Positions 53,392 to 62,678 of a stretch of DNA of 64,000 nucleotides are shown here, piece by piece. Every line of letters starts with the position of its first letter. The first letter of the stretch is position 1. A model generated the notes under the pieces. It searched no databases, had not been told where the DNA came from, and saw only the letters and a program-made list of their open reading frames with translations. This stretch comes from Planktothrix sp. PCC 11201 (GTDB lineage: Bacteria; Cyanobacteriota; Cyanobacteriia; Cyanobacteriales; Microcoleaceae): assembly GCF_900009135.1 (NCBI RefSeq), contig NZ_LT797693.1, positions 293,377 to 357,376 of the forward strand, written 5' to 3'. The position numbers were made by a program, and so were the translations under genes.

Positions 53392-53796
53392 ATGAAAAAA
53401 CGAGTGACGTTGACGTTTCCCAAACGTTCTATTCAAATGCCGATTACCTATAGATTAGCTAAGGATTTTAATGTAGCTGCTAATATTATTCGCGCTCAAG
53501 TTGCTCCGAATCAAGTCGGAAAATTAGTGGTAGAATTATCAGGAGATATCGATGAACTAGAGTCTGCTATTGAGTGGATGCAAACTCAAAATATTGGAGT
53601 TTCTTTAGTCGGACGGGAGATTATCATTGATGAGCAAAGTTGTGTGGATTGTGGACTCTGTACTGGAGTTTGTCCGACAGATGCTTTAACCCTAAATCCA
53701 GAAACCTTTTATTTGACCTTTACTCGCTCACGGTGTATTGTTTGTGAACAATGTATTCCTACCTGTCCCCTTCAGGCAATTTCTACTAATCTTTGA
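53392..53796 (+). CDS. NIL-domain ferredoxin with two 4Fe-4S motifs
   Basis: A 134-residue protein. Residues 1-75 form a NIL domain (MKKRVTLTFPKRSIQMPITYRLAKDF through AIEWMQTQNIGVSLVG), a small beta-alpha fold otherwise found at the C-terminus of methionine ABC ATPases as a ligand sensor. Residues 80-134 carry two [4Fe-4S] motifs: CVDCGLCTGVCP and CIVCEQCIPTCP. Fusion proteins of this design are used as electron carriers or in sulfur/methionine-linked metabolism in anaerobes and cyanobacteria. Which electron partners it has cannot be read from the sequence. Confidence 0.9.
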   Translation: MKKRVTLTFPKRSIQMPITYRLAKDFNVAANIIRAQVAPNQVGKLVVELSGDIDELESAIEWMQTQNIGVSLVGREIIIDEQSCVDCGLCTGVCPTDALTLNPETFYLTFTRSRCIVCEQCIPTCPLQAISTNL

Positions 53797-53840
53797 AGGG
53801 AAATTGCATCTAAAAACTTATTTTTTATCCTAATCTTTCA

Positions 53841-54368
53841 ATGAAATCAAAACAAGAAATTACAATTATTACTTGGTTTTCCTTTGGATTACTTCTCGTG
53901 ACTTGTCTACATTTTGGTTGGTTTTTATTTGAATCGAGTTGGTATTCCTTAGTTTCTGGTCTATTTTTAGCGTTAATTTGGTTAATTGATTTATTCTTTA
54001 CCCTACCGTTTAATCAACTTAATTCATTTGTTTTAAAGAAAATCAGAACGGATTTAGGAACATTTTTAATGATTGTGTTCATCTCTATTCTGGGTGTATT
54101 TATGCTGACCTGGATCAAGGTTTCTATTAATATTTTATTAATGGTTTCGGCGACAGCTTTAGCTCGATTAGAGCTACAAACTGCCCGATTTAAGGATTGG
54201 CACTCTTTTATTATTTTATCAATATTATCTACCCTGGGTTTAATATTAGGATGGGGATTGAATCACTATTTTTCCTTTGGGCATTTAGAATCCCAGTTTT
54301 GTTTACCCTTTCATTTAGGATGTATTCATGTTCCCTATCATGGAGAAATTCCCCTCCCTGAAAATTAA
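53841..54368 (+). CDS. Small polytopic membrane protein, unknown
   Basis: A 175-residue protein with four or five transmembrane segments (WFSFGLLLVTCLHFGWFLF, LVSGLFLALIWLIDLFFTLPF, TFLMIVFISILGVFMLTWI, SFIILSILSTLGLILGWGL). The segment ARLELQTARFKDWHSF between the last helices is the only strongly polar stretch. No known family was recognised. It follows the NIL-ferredoxin by 44 bp in the same direction, so co-transcription is possible. Confidence 0.6.
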   Translation: MKSKQEITIITWFSFGLLLVTCLHFGWFLFESSWYSLVSGLFLALIWLIDLFFTLPFNQLNSFVLKKIRTDLGTFLMIVFISILGVFMLTWIKVSINILLMVSATALARLELQTARFKDWHSFIILSILSTLGLILGWGLNHYFSFGHLESQFCLPFHLGCIHVPYHGEIPLPEN

Positions 54369-54374
54369 ATATAA

Positions 54375-54409
54375 GGAATGGGGAATGGGGAATGGGGAAT
54401 GGGGAATGG
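54375..54409. repeat. Five perfect 7-bp tandem repeats (GGAATGG)
   Basis: GGAATGG occurs five times without interruption just after the membrane-protein stop. Heptameric STRR-type repeats are a known feature of filamentous cyanobacteria. Nearby, TAACTGATAACTGATAACTGA at about 54439-54460 is another heptameric repeat. Confidence 0.9.
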
Positions 54410-54469
54410 AAAAAATATAAGTTTGATCTGTAAACTCTTTAACTGATAACTGATAACTGAATTAACCGA

Positions 54470-55009
54470 TTATTTTAAATCTAATAATCCACTGGTTTTT
54501 AATTTGGGATTAAAGCGAATTTCCTCTTGTAATCCTCGGGTTTTGAGTTCGGATAAAATCTGTCCTTCTACACGACGGGCAATTTGTTTTAAAAGTTTTT
54601 CTTGACCGATTTCATCAGTTTTTTGATACTGATCTTGTTCTTCTGGGGTCATAAAAGGTTTAACTTGAATCGGATCATTCCAGAGAGCTTCATCTTCCCC
54701 ATTTCCGGGAGGAATTGAACCATTTTCATCAATCCAAGCCTTTTGAATCCCTTCTAAAATGGTTCGACTCGGACGTTCAATAGTTTGTAATTTTAACCAA
54801 TAGCAGCCTTGATTTTGACGAATAAAATGTTGTTTTAAACTCAAATATATATCCCGAGAATAACCTACATATTTTAAATTTTTATCTAAATTAAAAATAG
54901 CATAAACTCCGATTTTCCCTTGGAGGAATTCAGGAATTTTGCCATTTTCATCCAGATAGGGGATATAATCTAAACTATTAAGGGAAGGAATTTCGGTGGG
55001 AGTAGTCAT
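54470..55009 (-). CDS. GIY-YIG-like nuclease domain protein
   Basis: A 179-residue protein. Residues 32-95 resemble the GIY-YIG core: GKIGVYAIFNLDKNLKYVGYSRDI gives the GVY...YVG pair and the conserved Arg, and ERPSRTILEGIQKAWIDENG carries the Glu region. The N-terminus (LDYIPYLDENGKIPEFLQGK) is typical of a cyanobacterial/plastid group. The C-terminus is helical and charged. Nuclease activity is not certain because the metal-binding Glu is only placed by eye. It is transcribed convergently with the preceding membrane gene. Confidence 0.75.
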   Translation of the reverse strand: MTTPTEIPSLNSLDYIPYLDENGKIPEFLQGKIGVYAIFNLDKNLKYVGYSRDIYLSLKQHFIRQNQGCYWLKLQTIERPSRTILEGIQKAWIDENGSIPPGNGEDEALWNDPIQVKPFMTPEEQDQYQKTDEIGQEKLLKQIARRVEGQILSELKTRGLQEEIRFNPKLKTSGLLDLK

Positions 55010-55195
55010 TGATCCAAAAAATGCTTTCTCCCTAATTTTAAAGGTATTGGTCTCGATTTCTGAAAATTGGATACTAAAGTTTTATTAAGCCAAGCTCCAG
55101 ATTAAGGTTTGAGTCAGAATTTTTGAACTGGTTTAAGGATTATTGTGGAATTTGAGTTAGCATAACTCTAAGATTGTATTAAGTCAGCCACGACC

Positions 55196-55858
55196 ATGCA
55201 GAATAGTGAAGAAGAATTATTAAAACCGTCGCGCCACCCAGTCGATGGGTGGAAGTTAGCAGAGTATGTTTCTATTGCGGGGACAGCAGTGGGAACACTC
55301 ATTGCTGCGTGGTATCAGCCTATTCTGTTTGCTGGGACTCCCCTAACTTTAGCCTTGATTTTAAATGTGGTGAATCGCCAACGGTTTGAACAGGATATGC
55401 GTCAAGATATGGATGCAGCGATTACGGATGTTCGGATGGTGGTAGAATCGCTCCATCAACAAATTCAACTGCTACCCCCGGAGTCGAACGAACTTGATCC
55501 GATTACGGATGTCCTGACGGAGTTACAACGGGTGACTAAAGGGTTAGAAAAAAACGCTCTGCGACAGGATGATTGGGAAGTGATGAATGTGCGCTTTCAG
55601 TTAATCCAAGAAACAATTGATGAATTGAAAACATCGATGGAGACCTCGGGACTTAATTTTGAAAAAAACGATCAAGAATCTTTAAACACAACTTTAGAAG
55701 CATTTGTAAGTCAGTCAATTACAGATTCAGCCACCATGCAAATACAAATAGATCAGATTTCTGAACAGGTTAATGCCTTACAAACGGAACAGCAAACCCT
55801 AATTAAACCTTATATTAAACGCTTAGTTAATGCGGTTAAGGAGTTAAAAAATCGTTAA
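55196..55858 (+). CDS. Membrane-anchored coiled-coil protein, unknown
   Basis: A 220-residue protein. Residues 25-70 hold two hydrophobic segments (LAEYVSIAGTAVGTLIAAWYQPILFAGTPLTLALILNVV). The remainder is a long hydrophilic helix-forming region with heptad-like spacing (DMRQDMDAAITDVRMVVESLHQQIQLL; DQISEQVNALQTEQQTLIKPYIKRL). Such coiled-coil architectures are often structural or scaffold proteins in cyanobacteria, and no catalytic motif is present. Preceded by a long non-coding stretch and followed by an inverted repeat at 55870-55903. Confidence 0.55.
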   Translation: MQNSEEELLKPSRHPVDGWKLAEYVSIAGTAVGTLIAAWYQPILFAGTPLTLALILNVVNRQRFEQDMRQDMDAAITDVRMVVESLHQQIQLLPPESNELDPITDVLTELQRVTKGLEKNALRQDDWEVMNVRFQLIQETIDELKTSMETSGLNFEKNDQESLNTTLEAFVSQSITDSATMQIQIDQISEQVNALQTEQQTLIKPYIKRLVNAVKELKNR

Positions 55859-55869
55859 ATTTTAATCTT

Positions 55870-55903
55870 ATCCCCCCATTTTTTATGGGGCTTAGGGGGG
55901 ATT
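55870..55903. terminator. Inverted repeat between convergent genes
   Basis: ATCCCCCCATTTTTTATGGGGCTTAGGGGGGATTA: outer arms CCCCCC / GGGGGG with an inner CCAT..ATGGGG. It lies between the coiled-coil gene and the aldo/keto reductase gene, which converge on it. The arm style matches 3519-3562. Confidence 0.6.
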
Positions 55904-55926
55904 AGTGTGGGAAAATATCAAGGGAT

Positions 55927-56937
55927 TTATCGATATTCGTCACCACAATCACCAATTATTTGCATGAGATCTTGGGAAAGAACAGAATTAATATTTTGAT
56001 AATCTTCGGGGTCGAGACTAAATTCAAAGACTTTAGCATTATCTTTGATATGGTCAGAAAGCCCTAATCTTGTCCCCACCATGGCTCCAGCAACAGTGGG
56101 CTGTTCTAGGATATAACGAACTGCAATATTAGGAATTGTTACTTGGTGTTTTTGAGCGATCGCATTTAAAGTTTTTAAGAGAGTTTGAAATAAATTCCAT
56201 CCTCCCCAAGCATCAATCATATTTTTATATTTTTTCAAGCTAACGGTTTCCAAACTAAAGCCATTCGGTTCGGATTTTCCCAAATATTTTTCCGATAAAA
56301 AACCGCCACAAACCACACCATAGGGAAGTAACTTAATATTATGAGCTTGACAAAATTCGGTCATTTGAGCTAAAGGACGGCGATCAACCAAAGAAAATTG
56401 TACTTGATTGGATACAATTTTAATCCCATTTTCAACAATAATTTTTAAGTGTTGGGTATCAAAATTAGTTAACGCTAAATGTTTAATTTTACCTTCAGTT
56501 TGTAGTTGCGCTAGATAATTTAAAGCATCTAAATAATTTTGATCTCGATAATCCCACCAATGAAATTGTAGTAAATCGAGACAATCAACTCCCATGCGTT
56601 GACGGGAAATATCAATATTTTTTTCCACCAGGGCTTTGGTCATTTTACCAGGACGGGGAACCCATTTCGTAAAGGCTTGTACTTGGGATAAGGCTTCCTG
56701 TCCACGGGTGGTAATTAATTGTCGCCTAAATTCCCCAATAAAATCCTCCGCCGGGCCATAATGATCAGCCAGATCCCAAGTGGTATATCCCGCGTCTAAG
56801 TATTTAAACATACTCTCAATGGCAACGGTGGGGTTAATTCGACCATGGGCACCGGAGACTTGCCACATTCCGTTTAAAATACGACAAATATTCAGGTCTT
56901 CTGTGAATTGAAAACGACTAGAATCAGGAAGTTTCAT
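55927..56937 (-). CDS. Aldo/keto reductase
   Basis: A 336-residue NADPH-dependent TIM-barrel enzyme. The catalytic Asp is in YTTWDLADHYGPAEDFIGEF (Asp and Tyr of the tetrad), the Lys in QVQAFTKWVPRPGK and the His in LDLLQFHWWDY. It binds NADPH in the C-terminal GTRLGLSDHI loop. The family reduces aldehydes and ketones of small molecules; the substrate is unknown. It resembles cyanobacterial and plant plastid AKR-like enzymes (pyridoxal reductase/L-galactose dehydrogenase-like) by its length. Confidence 0.86.
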   Translation of the reverse strand: MKLPDSSRFQFTEDLNICRILNGMWQVSGAHGRINPTVAIESMFKYLDAGYTTWDLADHYGPAEDFIGEFRRQLITTRGQEALSQVQAFTKWVPRPGKMTKALVEKNIDISRQRMGVDCLDLLQFHWWDYRDQNYLDALNYLAQLQTEGKIKHLALTNFDTQHLKIIVENGIKIVSNQVQFSLVDRRPLAQMTEFCQAHNIKLLPYGVVCGGFLSEKYLGKSEPNGFSLETVSLKKYKNMIDAWGGWNLFQTLLKTLNAIAQKHQVTIPNIAVRYILEQPTVAGAMVGTRLGLSDHIKDNAKVFEFSLDPEDYQNINSVLSQDLMQIIGDCGDEYR

Positions 56938-57114
56938 AGGTTCTTTCGTTTAAACTAAATAGTGATCAATATAACATAAATAACAGAACGTTTAACTTTA
57001 AAGATCTATAACATAGCATGACAATTTGATAAATTTAAGCCACAATAGAATTTCTAAGCGTGCCTTGAGTCGCCTTCCCCAAATAAGCAGTTACAGAAAA
57101 TCAAGTTAATCGTT

Positions 57115-59478
57115 ATGGTTTTGAGCAAAAAATTGTTTCAGACAACTATGAATTCTAGTTTGTTATCAGAAGCCGAACTACGGGCTATTTTTGCAGCCAT
57201 GTCAGATTTAGTATTAACTTTAGATCATCAAGGACGTTATCTAAATGTGATTACAAATCAGCCCAAACTTTTATATAAACCCGTTGATGAAATTTTAGGT
57301 AAAACCTTGCATGAAGTTTTCCCTCAACCCCTAGCCGATTATATCTTAGAGACAATTCAAACTGTGCTTCAAACCCAAGGAACTATTCTCTTGGAATATT
57401 GTTTGGAAATTGAAGAAAAAAATATTTGGTTTTCTGCTAATCTTTCTCCATTATCTGATCATTCTGTTGTCGCGGTGATTCGAGATATTGGCGAGCACAA
57501 ACAGGTAGAAGAAACCCTACAAAAAACGAATTTAGCCCTGGCAGAAGCTCAAAAACTGGCTCATTTAGGCAGTTGGTCTTATGATCTAGTAACTCAACAG
57601 ATTTATTGGTCAGAGGAAGCCTTTTCGATTCATGGATTAAGTTCTGATCAACCTGTTCCGAGTTATGAGGAATTACTGCAAATTTTTACCCATCCCGATG
57701 ATCGAGAAATCATTCGTCATCGCATAGAAAAAGCAATAAATACTGGCGAAAAGTTTGATCAGGAAATTCGGATTTTTCACCCCGATGGTTCCCTGCATTA
57801 TATTTTAATTAAATGCCAAGGTATAATTAATCAGCAAGGTCAAGTTATTGAACTATTTGGAACTTTTTTGGAGATTACTGAACGTAAACAAATTGAAGAA
57901 ACCCTGCGTCAACTACTCAAACGGGAACGAGTGATTACAGAAATTACTCAACGGATTCGTCAGTCATTAAACCTAAAAGAAATATTGAATACTACCGTTA
58001 TAGAAATTCGTAAGTTATTACAAACCGATCGAGTTTTAATTTATCAATTTGAGTCTCCTCAAGATGCCACAGTCATTGTACAATCTGTTGGTGCAGAATG
58101 GATATCTTTGTGGGGAAATAAAATTCCTAGTACCTATTTAACTCAAGAACAATGTGTTATTCCCTTTAGTCAAGGATGTCTTCATAATATTTCTGATGTT
58201 TATACCATTAACTGTAAACCAGAATATTTACAGTGGTTTGAACAGTATCAAGTTAGAGCCTGTTTAGGAGTTCCGATTATCAAAGGAGAAATACTCTGGG
58301 GATTTTTAATGGTTCATCATTGTGCTTGTCCTCGACAATGGGCCTATTGGGAATTGGATTTACTCGAACAAATTGCAGCCCAAGTTTCCATTGCGATTCA
58401 TCAAAGTCAATTGTATGAGCAAACCCAAGCTCAAGCTCAATGGGAAAGAGGATTAAGGCGTGTGATTCAAGCCATTAGTCAGTCCTTAGACCTAACAACT
58501 ATTTTCTCCACTGCCACCTTTGAAATCGGTCAATTATTAGGTGTAGATCGGGTATCTATTGCCCAATATCTCCCCGATCAAAACCACTGGTGTGTGGTGG
58601 CAAGTACCACTCAAAATCCAGAAATTCCTAATATAGTTGAAATGATAATTCCTGACAATAACAACTTAATTTTAGCTGAATTAAAAAAACAAAAAGTGAT
58701 TCGGATTTCTAACTTTAAACAGGATGTTATTCGTCCTTTAAATCAAGATTTAGCAGAGAAAAACCCTGGGGCTTTATTAATTGTACCATTATTAGTTGGT
58801 TTCTCAATTTGGGGAAGTTTAAGTTTATATCGTCATCACCAAACCTGGATTTGGCAAGATACAGAAGTTGAATTAGCCTGTACCTTAGTTGAGCAATTGC
58901 AAGTGGCAATTCAACAATCACAACTTTATCAACAATTACAAGTTGCCAATCAACGATTACAAGGGTTAGTGATGATGGATGGACTGACTCAGGTGGCAAA
59001 TCGACGTCGATTTGATGAATATTTGCTCCAAGAATGGAAGCGTGCCACCCGAGAACAACAACCTTTAGCACTAATTCTTTGTGATGTTGATTACTTTAAA
59101 CAATATAACGATACCTATGGTCATTTAGCAGGAGATGAATGTTTAATTAAAGTGGCTCAAGCTCTGGATGAAACGGTGCGTCGTCCCGGGGATTTAGTCG
59201 CTCGCTATGGAGGAGAAGAATTTGCAATTATTTTACCTCAAACCTCTGCCACAGGAGCAGTTCAAGTGGCTGATTTAATTATTCAAACCCTGGAATCTCT
59301 TAAAATTCCCCATCGGACATCTTTAATTAGTTCAAACCTCACCGTCAGTATGGGAATTGCTAGTTTGATTCCTTCCCTTGACTCCTCCTTTCAAGTTGTG
59401 ATTGAGGTGACCGACCAAGCTCTCTATCAAGCTAAAAGAGAGGGAAGAAATCGTTATATTGTACATAACGGAGAATAG
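57115..59478 (+). CDS. PAS-PAS-GAF-GAF-GGDEF diguanylate cyclase
   Basis: A 787-residue cytoplasmic sensor. Approximate domains: PAS 18-125, PAS 137-262, GAF 280-430, GAF 455-610, GGDEF 620-785. The active site is YGGEEFAIILP; the inhibitory I-site RPGD is present five residues before the motif, so c-di-GMP should inhibit it. The metal Asp is in ILCDVDYFKQYNDTYGH. GAF1 lacks the Cys of bilin-binding cyanobacteriochromes. Makes c-di-GMP from two GTP, and in cyanobacteria that favours sessile or aggregated states. It is 146 bp upstream of the Cache hybrid kinase, in the same direction. Confidence 0.92.
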   Translation: MVLSKKLFQTTMNSSLLSEAELRAIFAAMSDLVLTLDHQGRYLNVITNQPKLLYKPVDEILGKTLHEVFPQPLADYILETIQTVLQTQGTILLEYCLEIEEKNIWFSANLSPLSDHSVVAVIRDIGEHKQVEETLQKTNLALAEAQKLAHLGSWSYDLVTQQIYWSEEAFSIHGLSSDQPVPSYEELLQIFTHPDDREIIRHRIEKAINTGEKFDQEIRIFHPDGSLHYILIKCQGIINQQGQVIELFGTFLEITERKQIEETLRQLLKRERVITEITQRIRQSLNLKEILNTTVIEIRKLLQTDRVLIYQFESPQDATVIVQSVGAEWISLWGNKIPSTYLTQEQCVIPFSQGCLHNISDVYTINCKPEYLQWFEQYQVRACLGVPIIKGEILWGFLMVHHCACPRQWAYWELDLLEQIAAQVSIAIHQSQLYEQTQAQAQWERGLRRVIQAISQSLDLTTIFSTATFEIGQLLGVDRVSIAQYLPDQNHWCVVASTTQNPEIPNIVEMIIPDNNNLILAELKKQKVIRISNFKQDVIRPLNQDLAEKNPGALLIVPLLVGFSIWGSLSLYRHHQTWIWQDTEVELACTLVEQLQVAIQQSQLYQQLQVANQRLQGLVMMDGLTQVANRRRFDEYLLQEWKRATREQQPLALILCDVDYFKQYNDTYGHLAGDECLIKVAQALDETVRRPGDLVARYGGEEFAIILPQTSATGAVQVADLIIQTLESLKIPHRTSLISSNLTVSMGIASLIPSLDSSFQVVIEVTDQALYQAKREGRNRYIVHNGE

Positions 59479-59633
59479 AATATTAGTAATACCAGAGCTT
59501 GATGGAAACCCCTAGTCTTGACCATTTCATTCAAGGTGAATGTCTTAATATCAAATACCTTTATCTGGGTGACCCGAAGCACAGCCTAAAAACTATTCCC
59601 TAATCTCCTATTCATGATGTTACTGTGATCTTA

Positions 59634-62414
59634 ATGTCCCACCCCTATTTAGTTAAATCTCTGATTAAAATTCCGTTACGTTATGTTTTGGTTGTTCCCT
59701 TTTTCGTGTTAATTTTTAGTTCCGTTGGCTTAGTCAGTTGGCTATCTTTTCAGAATGGACAAAAGGCTGTCTATGATTTAGCAAATCAATTACAACGGGA
59801 AATTAGCTCTCGCCTAGAAGATCATCTCAATACTTATTTATCAATTCCAATTTCTATTAACAAACTGAATCAAGAAGCTATTAAATTAGGATTATTAAAT
59901 CTGAATAATTTTCAAACTACTGGAAAATATTTTTGGCAACAACTGAAAGTTTTTCCTGATGTGGGTTATATTAGTTTTGGCAGTTCCACAGGGGAATTTA
60001 TTGGTGCAGGTCGATATCCTGAAGGTCATTTAGAAATTAGTGAAGTTTCCCAAAAACGTACTGGAGGCAAGAGTTTTTCCTATAAAACTGATCTTCAAGG
60101 AAATTTTATCCAACCACCCTATGATATTGCCGATAGCTATAATTTTAAACCAGAAGCCTGGTATAGTGATCCAGTAAAAGTTGGTCACGCCGTTTGGAGT
60201 AAAATTTATAATTGGGAAGGCTATCCCCAATATATTTCTATTTCCTATAGTCAACCCCTCTATACTGAAGATAAAAAATTGATTGGGGTATTAAGTGTTG
60301 ACCAGCAATTATCTCAAATTAGTGATTTTTTAAAAACTCTAAAAATTAGTTCATCGGGAAAAATTTTTATTTTAGAACGCAATGGTTTATTGGTCGCCAG
60401 TTCCAGCAATGCTCCGTCCTATTATTTAGTTAAAGAACAAGCCAAACGCATGAAAGGAACGGAAATCAAAGATGATTTAATTCGTTTAACTAGCAAATAC
60501 TTAGGGCAATATTTTATTGATTTAGCTAAAATCAAACAGAAACAAAATTTCATTTTTACTCAAGCCGGAGAAAAATATTTTGTTCAAGTTACACCTTGGA
60601 GAGATCAGGTGGGTTTAGATTGGTTAATTGTTGTTGTGGTTCCCGAATCAGATTTTATGCAGCAAATTAATCAAAATACACGCACAACTATTTTACTCAG
60701 TATTGTTGCTCTCCTGATAGCAACTTTAGTGGGTTTAATAACTTCTCGTTGGATTTTGATTCCTTTGACCCGTTTAAAAGAAGCTGCGATCGCTTTTTCC
60801 CAGGGAAATTTTGAACAAAAAATTAACCTAAATCGCTCCGACGAATTAGGAATTTTAGCTGAAACTTTTAATCAAATGGCACAACAATTAAGGGATTATT
60901 TTATTACTTTAGAAAAAACTAATCTCGTATTAGAAGAAAGAGTGGAAGAACGTACCTTAGAACTGAAGCAAGCGAAAGAGATAGCGGAGGTTGCCAACCA
61001 TGCCAAAAGTGAATTTTTAGCACGCATGAGTCATGAATTGCGAACTCCCTTGAATGCTATATTAGGATTTGCGGGAATACTAAATAACCATCATAGCCTC
61101 GATTCGGAACAAAAAGAGTATACCCAAATTATTAGTCGAAGTGGAGAACATTTATTATCTTTAATCAATGATGTTCTCGATATGGCTAAAATTGAATCCG
61201 GTCATATTTCTCTTGATTTTAGTAGTTTCAACCTCTATCACCTACTGGAATTAATTCGACAAATGTTAAACTTAAGAGCGGAATCTAAGGGCTTAGATTT
61301 AATTATTGACCGGGATGATAATGTGCCTCAATATATAGAAACCGATGAAAAAAAATTACGCCAAATCCTGATTAATTTATTGGGCAATGCCATTAAATTC
61401 ACCGATAATGGTTCAGTTATTTTACGGGTCAAAATGGGATTAAATGATGATTTAAACTCCTCGGAAGAAGTGATGCTTAAATTTGAAGTCGAAGACACAG
61501 GAGTAGGAATTGAAGCAGACCAACTAGAGAGTATTTTTGAAGCATTTATTCAAACCAAAGCCGGACAGAAAGCCGCAGAAGGAACGGGTTTAGGATTATC
61601 CATCAGCCGACAATTTATTCAACTTATTGGCGGAGAAATTCAGGTTAAAAGTAGTATTGGTAAAGGAACCATATTTTATTTTCAAATTCCCGTAATCTTA
61701 ACTGAAGACGTAGAGAGTTATCAATTTAATAGTCTGAATCAACCTATCATTGGAATTGCCAATAATACCCAAATTTATCGAGTTTTAGTTGCCGATGATC
61801 GATGGGAAAATCGCCAAGTGCTGCGGGGAATTTTAGAACCCATTGGATTTGAAATTCAAGAGGCAAAAAATGGAGAAGAAGCGATCGCCATTACTTTAAG
61901 TTGGTCTCCTCAATTAATCCTCATGGATATGAATATGCCGATCATAAATGGATTTAATGCCACTCAATCCATTAAATCCCAATCTACAGAATCAAACCCA
62001 GTAATTATTGCGGTGACAGCGAGTATATTTGACGAAGAAAAAGCCAAAATTTTAGCCATTGGATGTGAAGACTATGTTAGTAAACCTGTGCAGAAATCCC
62101 TTTTGTTAGAAAAAATTGCTCACCATTTAGGCATAAAATATCAATATCCTGAATATCAAGATCAGAATCTTGTTTCTAAATCCGATCTGACTCTACAACC
62201 CTCTGATTTTAGTCCAATCCCTTTAGATTTAATTGCACAACTGCATCAAGCCACAATTCAACTCGATGATCAATTAATTTTTGAAATATTAGAAAAAATT
62301 CCCACCGATCAGAGTCATTTAGTCCATACCATCACCCATTTAGCACATAATTTTCGGTATGATGTGATTTCAGATACGATAACGGTCTTTTTGTCTCAAT
62401 CTGCTTCTGTTTGA
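59634..62414 (+). CDS. Cache-HAMP hybrid histidine kinase
   Basis: About 926 residues from the ATG at 59634 (GTG at 59625 is an alternative). One transmembrane helix lies near residues 20-45, a periplasmic dCache region spans about 50-345 ([29 protein letters not shown]), a second helix near 350-375 and HAMP after it. The H box [20 protein letters not shown] box [14 protein letters not shown] boxes EDTGVGI and [11 protein letters not shown], and a C-terminal receiver ([18 protein letters not shown], phosphoacceptor Asp in LILMDMNMP) complete it. A helical tail follows, similar to that of other cyanobacterial hybrid kinases. The ligand is probably a small extracellular molecule. No adjacent DNA-binding regulator. 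Confidence 0.92.
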   Translation: MSHPYLVKSLIKIPLRYVLVVPFFVLIFSSVGLVSWLSFQNGQKAVYDLANQLQREISSRLEDHLNTYLSIPISINKLNQEAIKLGLLNLNNFQTTGKYFWQQLKVFPDVGYISFGSSTGEFIGAGRYPEGHLEISEVSQKRTGGKSFSYKTDLQGNFIQPPYDIADSYNFKPEAWYSDPVKVGHAVWSKIYNWEGYPQYISISYSQPLYTEDKKLIGVLSVDQQLSQISDFLKTLKISSSGKIFILERNGLLVASSSNAPSYYLVKEQAKRMKGTEIKDDLIRLTSKYLGQYFIDLAKIKQKQNFIFTQAGEKYFVQVTPWRDQVGLDWLIVVVVPESDFMQQINQNTRTTILLSIVALLIATLVGLITSRWILIPLTRLKEAAIAFSQGNFEQKINLNRSDELGILAETFNQMAQQLRDYFITLEKTNLVLEERVEERTLELKQAKEIAEVANHAKSEFLARMSHELRTPLNAILGFAGILNNHHSLDSEQKEYTQIISRSGEHLLSLINDVLDMAKIESGHISLDFSSFNLYHLLELIRQMLNLRAESKGLDLIIDRDDNVPQYIETDEKKLRQILINLLGNAIKFTDNGSVILRVKMGLNDDLNSSEEVMLKFEVEDTGVGIEADQLESIFEAFIQTKAGQKAAEGTGLGLSISRQFIQLIGGEIQVKSSIGKGTIFYFQIPVILTEDVESYQFNSLNQPIIGIANNTQIYRVLVADDRWENRQVLRGILEPIGFEIQEAKNGEEAIAITLSWSPQLILMDMNMPIINGFNATQSIKSQSTESNPVIIAVTASIFDEEKAKILAIGCEDYVSKPVQKSLLLEKIAHHLGIKYQYPEYQDQNLVSKSDLTLQPSDFSPIPLDLIAQLHQATIQLDDQLIFEILEKIPTDQSHLVHTITHLAHNFRYDVISDTITVFLSQSASV

Positions 62415-62484
62415 TCGGTTATTCAAAGCCCAAAAATAAAACCCGAGATTAATAGATAATCCCAGGCTCTATTTTATATTCAGT

Positions 62485-62556
62485 ACCCCCAAGGGAATTC
62501 GAATCCCTGTCGCCTCCGTGAAAGGGAGGTGTCCTAGGCCTCTAGACGATGGGGGC
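62485..62556 (-). tRNA. trnE: tRNA-Glu (anticodon UUC)
   Basis: On the minus strand it begins GCCCCCATCGTCTAGAGGCC and ends CCCTTGGGGGT. The acceptor stem GCCCCCA/TGGGGGT is complete, the anticodon stem-loop is CCTCCCTTTCACGGAGG (anticodon TTC), and the T arm is CAGGG-ATTCGAA-TTCCC. 72 bases; no encoded CCA. In cyanobacteria this tRNA also supplies glutamate for 5-aminolevulinate, the tetrapyrrole precursor. Confidence 0.96.
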
Positions 62557-62678
62557 TTAGGGTGTTTTGCGGTTAACTTTTTTTCGGTTGAGTTTTGGTT
62601 ACTCGCCTTTCACCTTTATTAATGTAGCCTATATTTTTATCGGTGTCAACCCTTTGAGCAAAATTTGTTTGATCTTTT

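Noticed and set aside
57955-58430. First GAF domain of the GGDEF protein as a bilin-binding cyanobacteriochrome domain
   Set aside because: The conserved Cys-His of the chromophore site is absent. The only nearby Cys (in NCKPEY) lies three residues out of register, and no His follows it.
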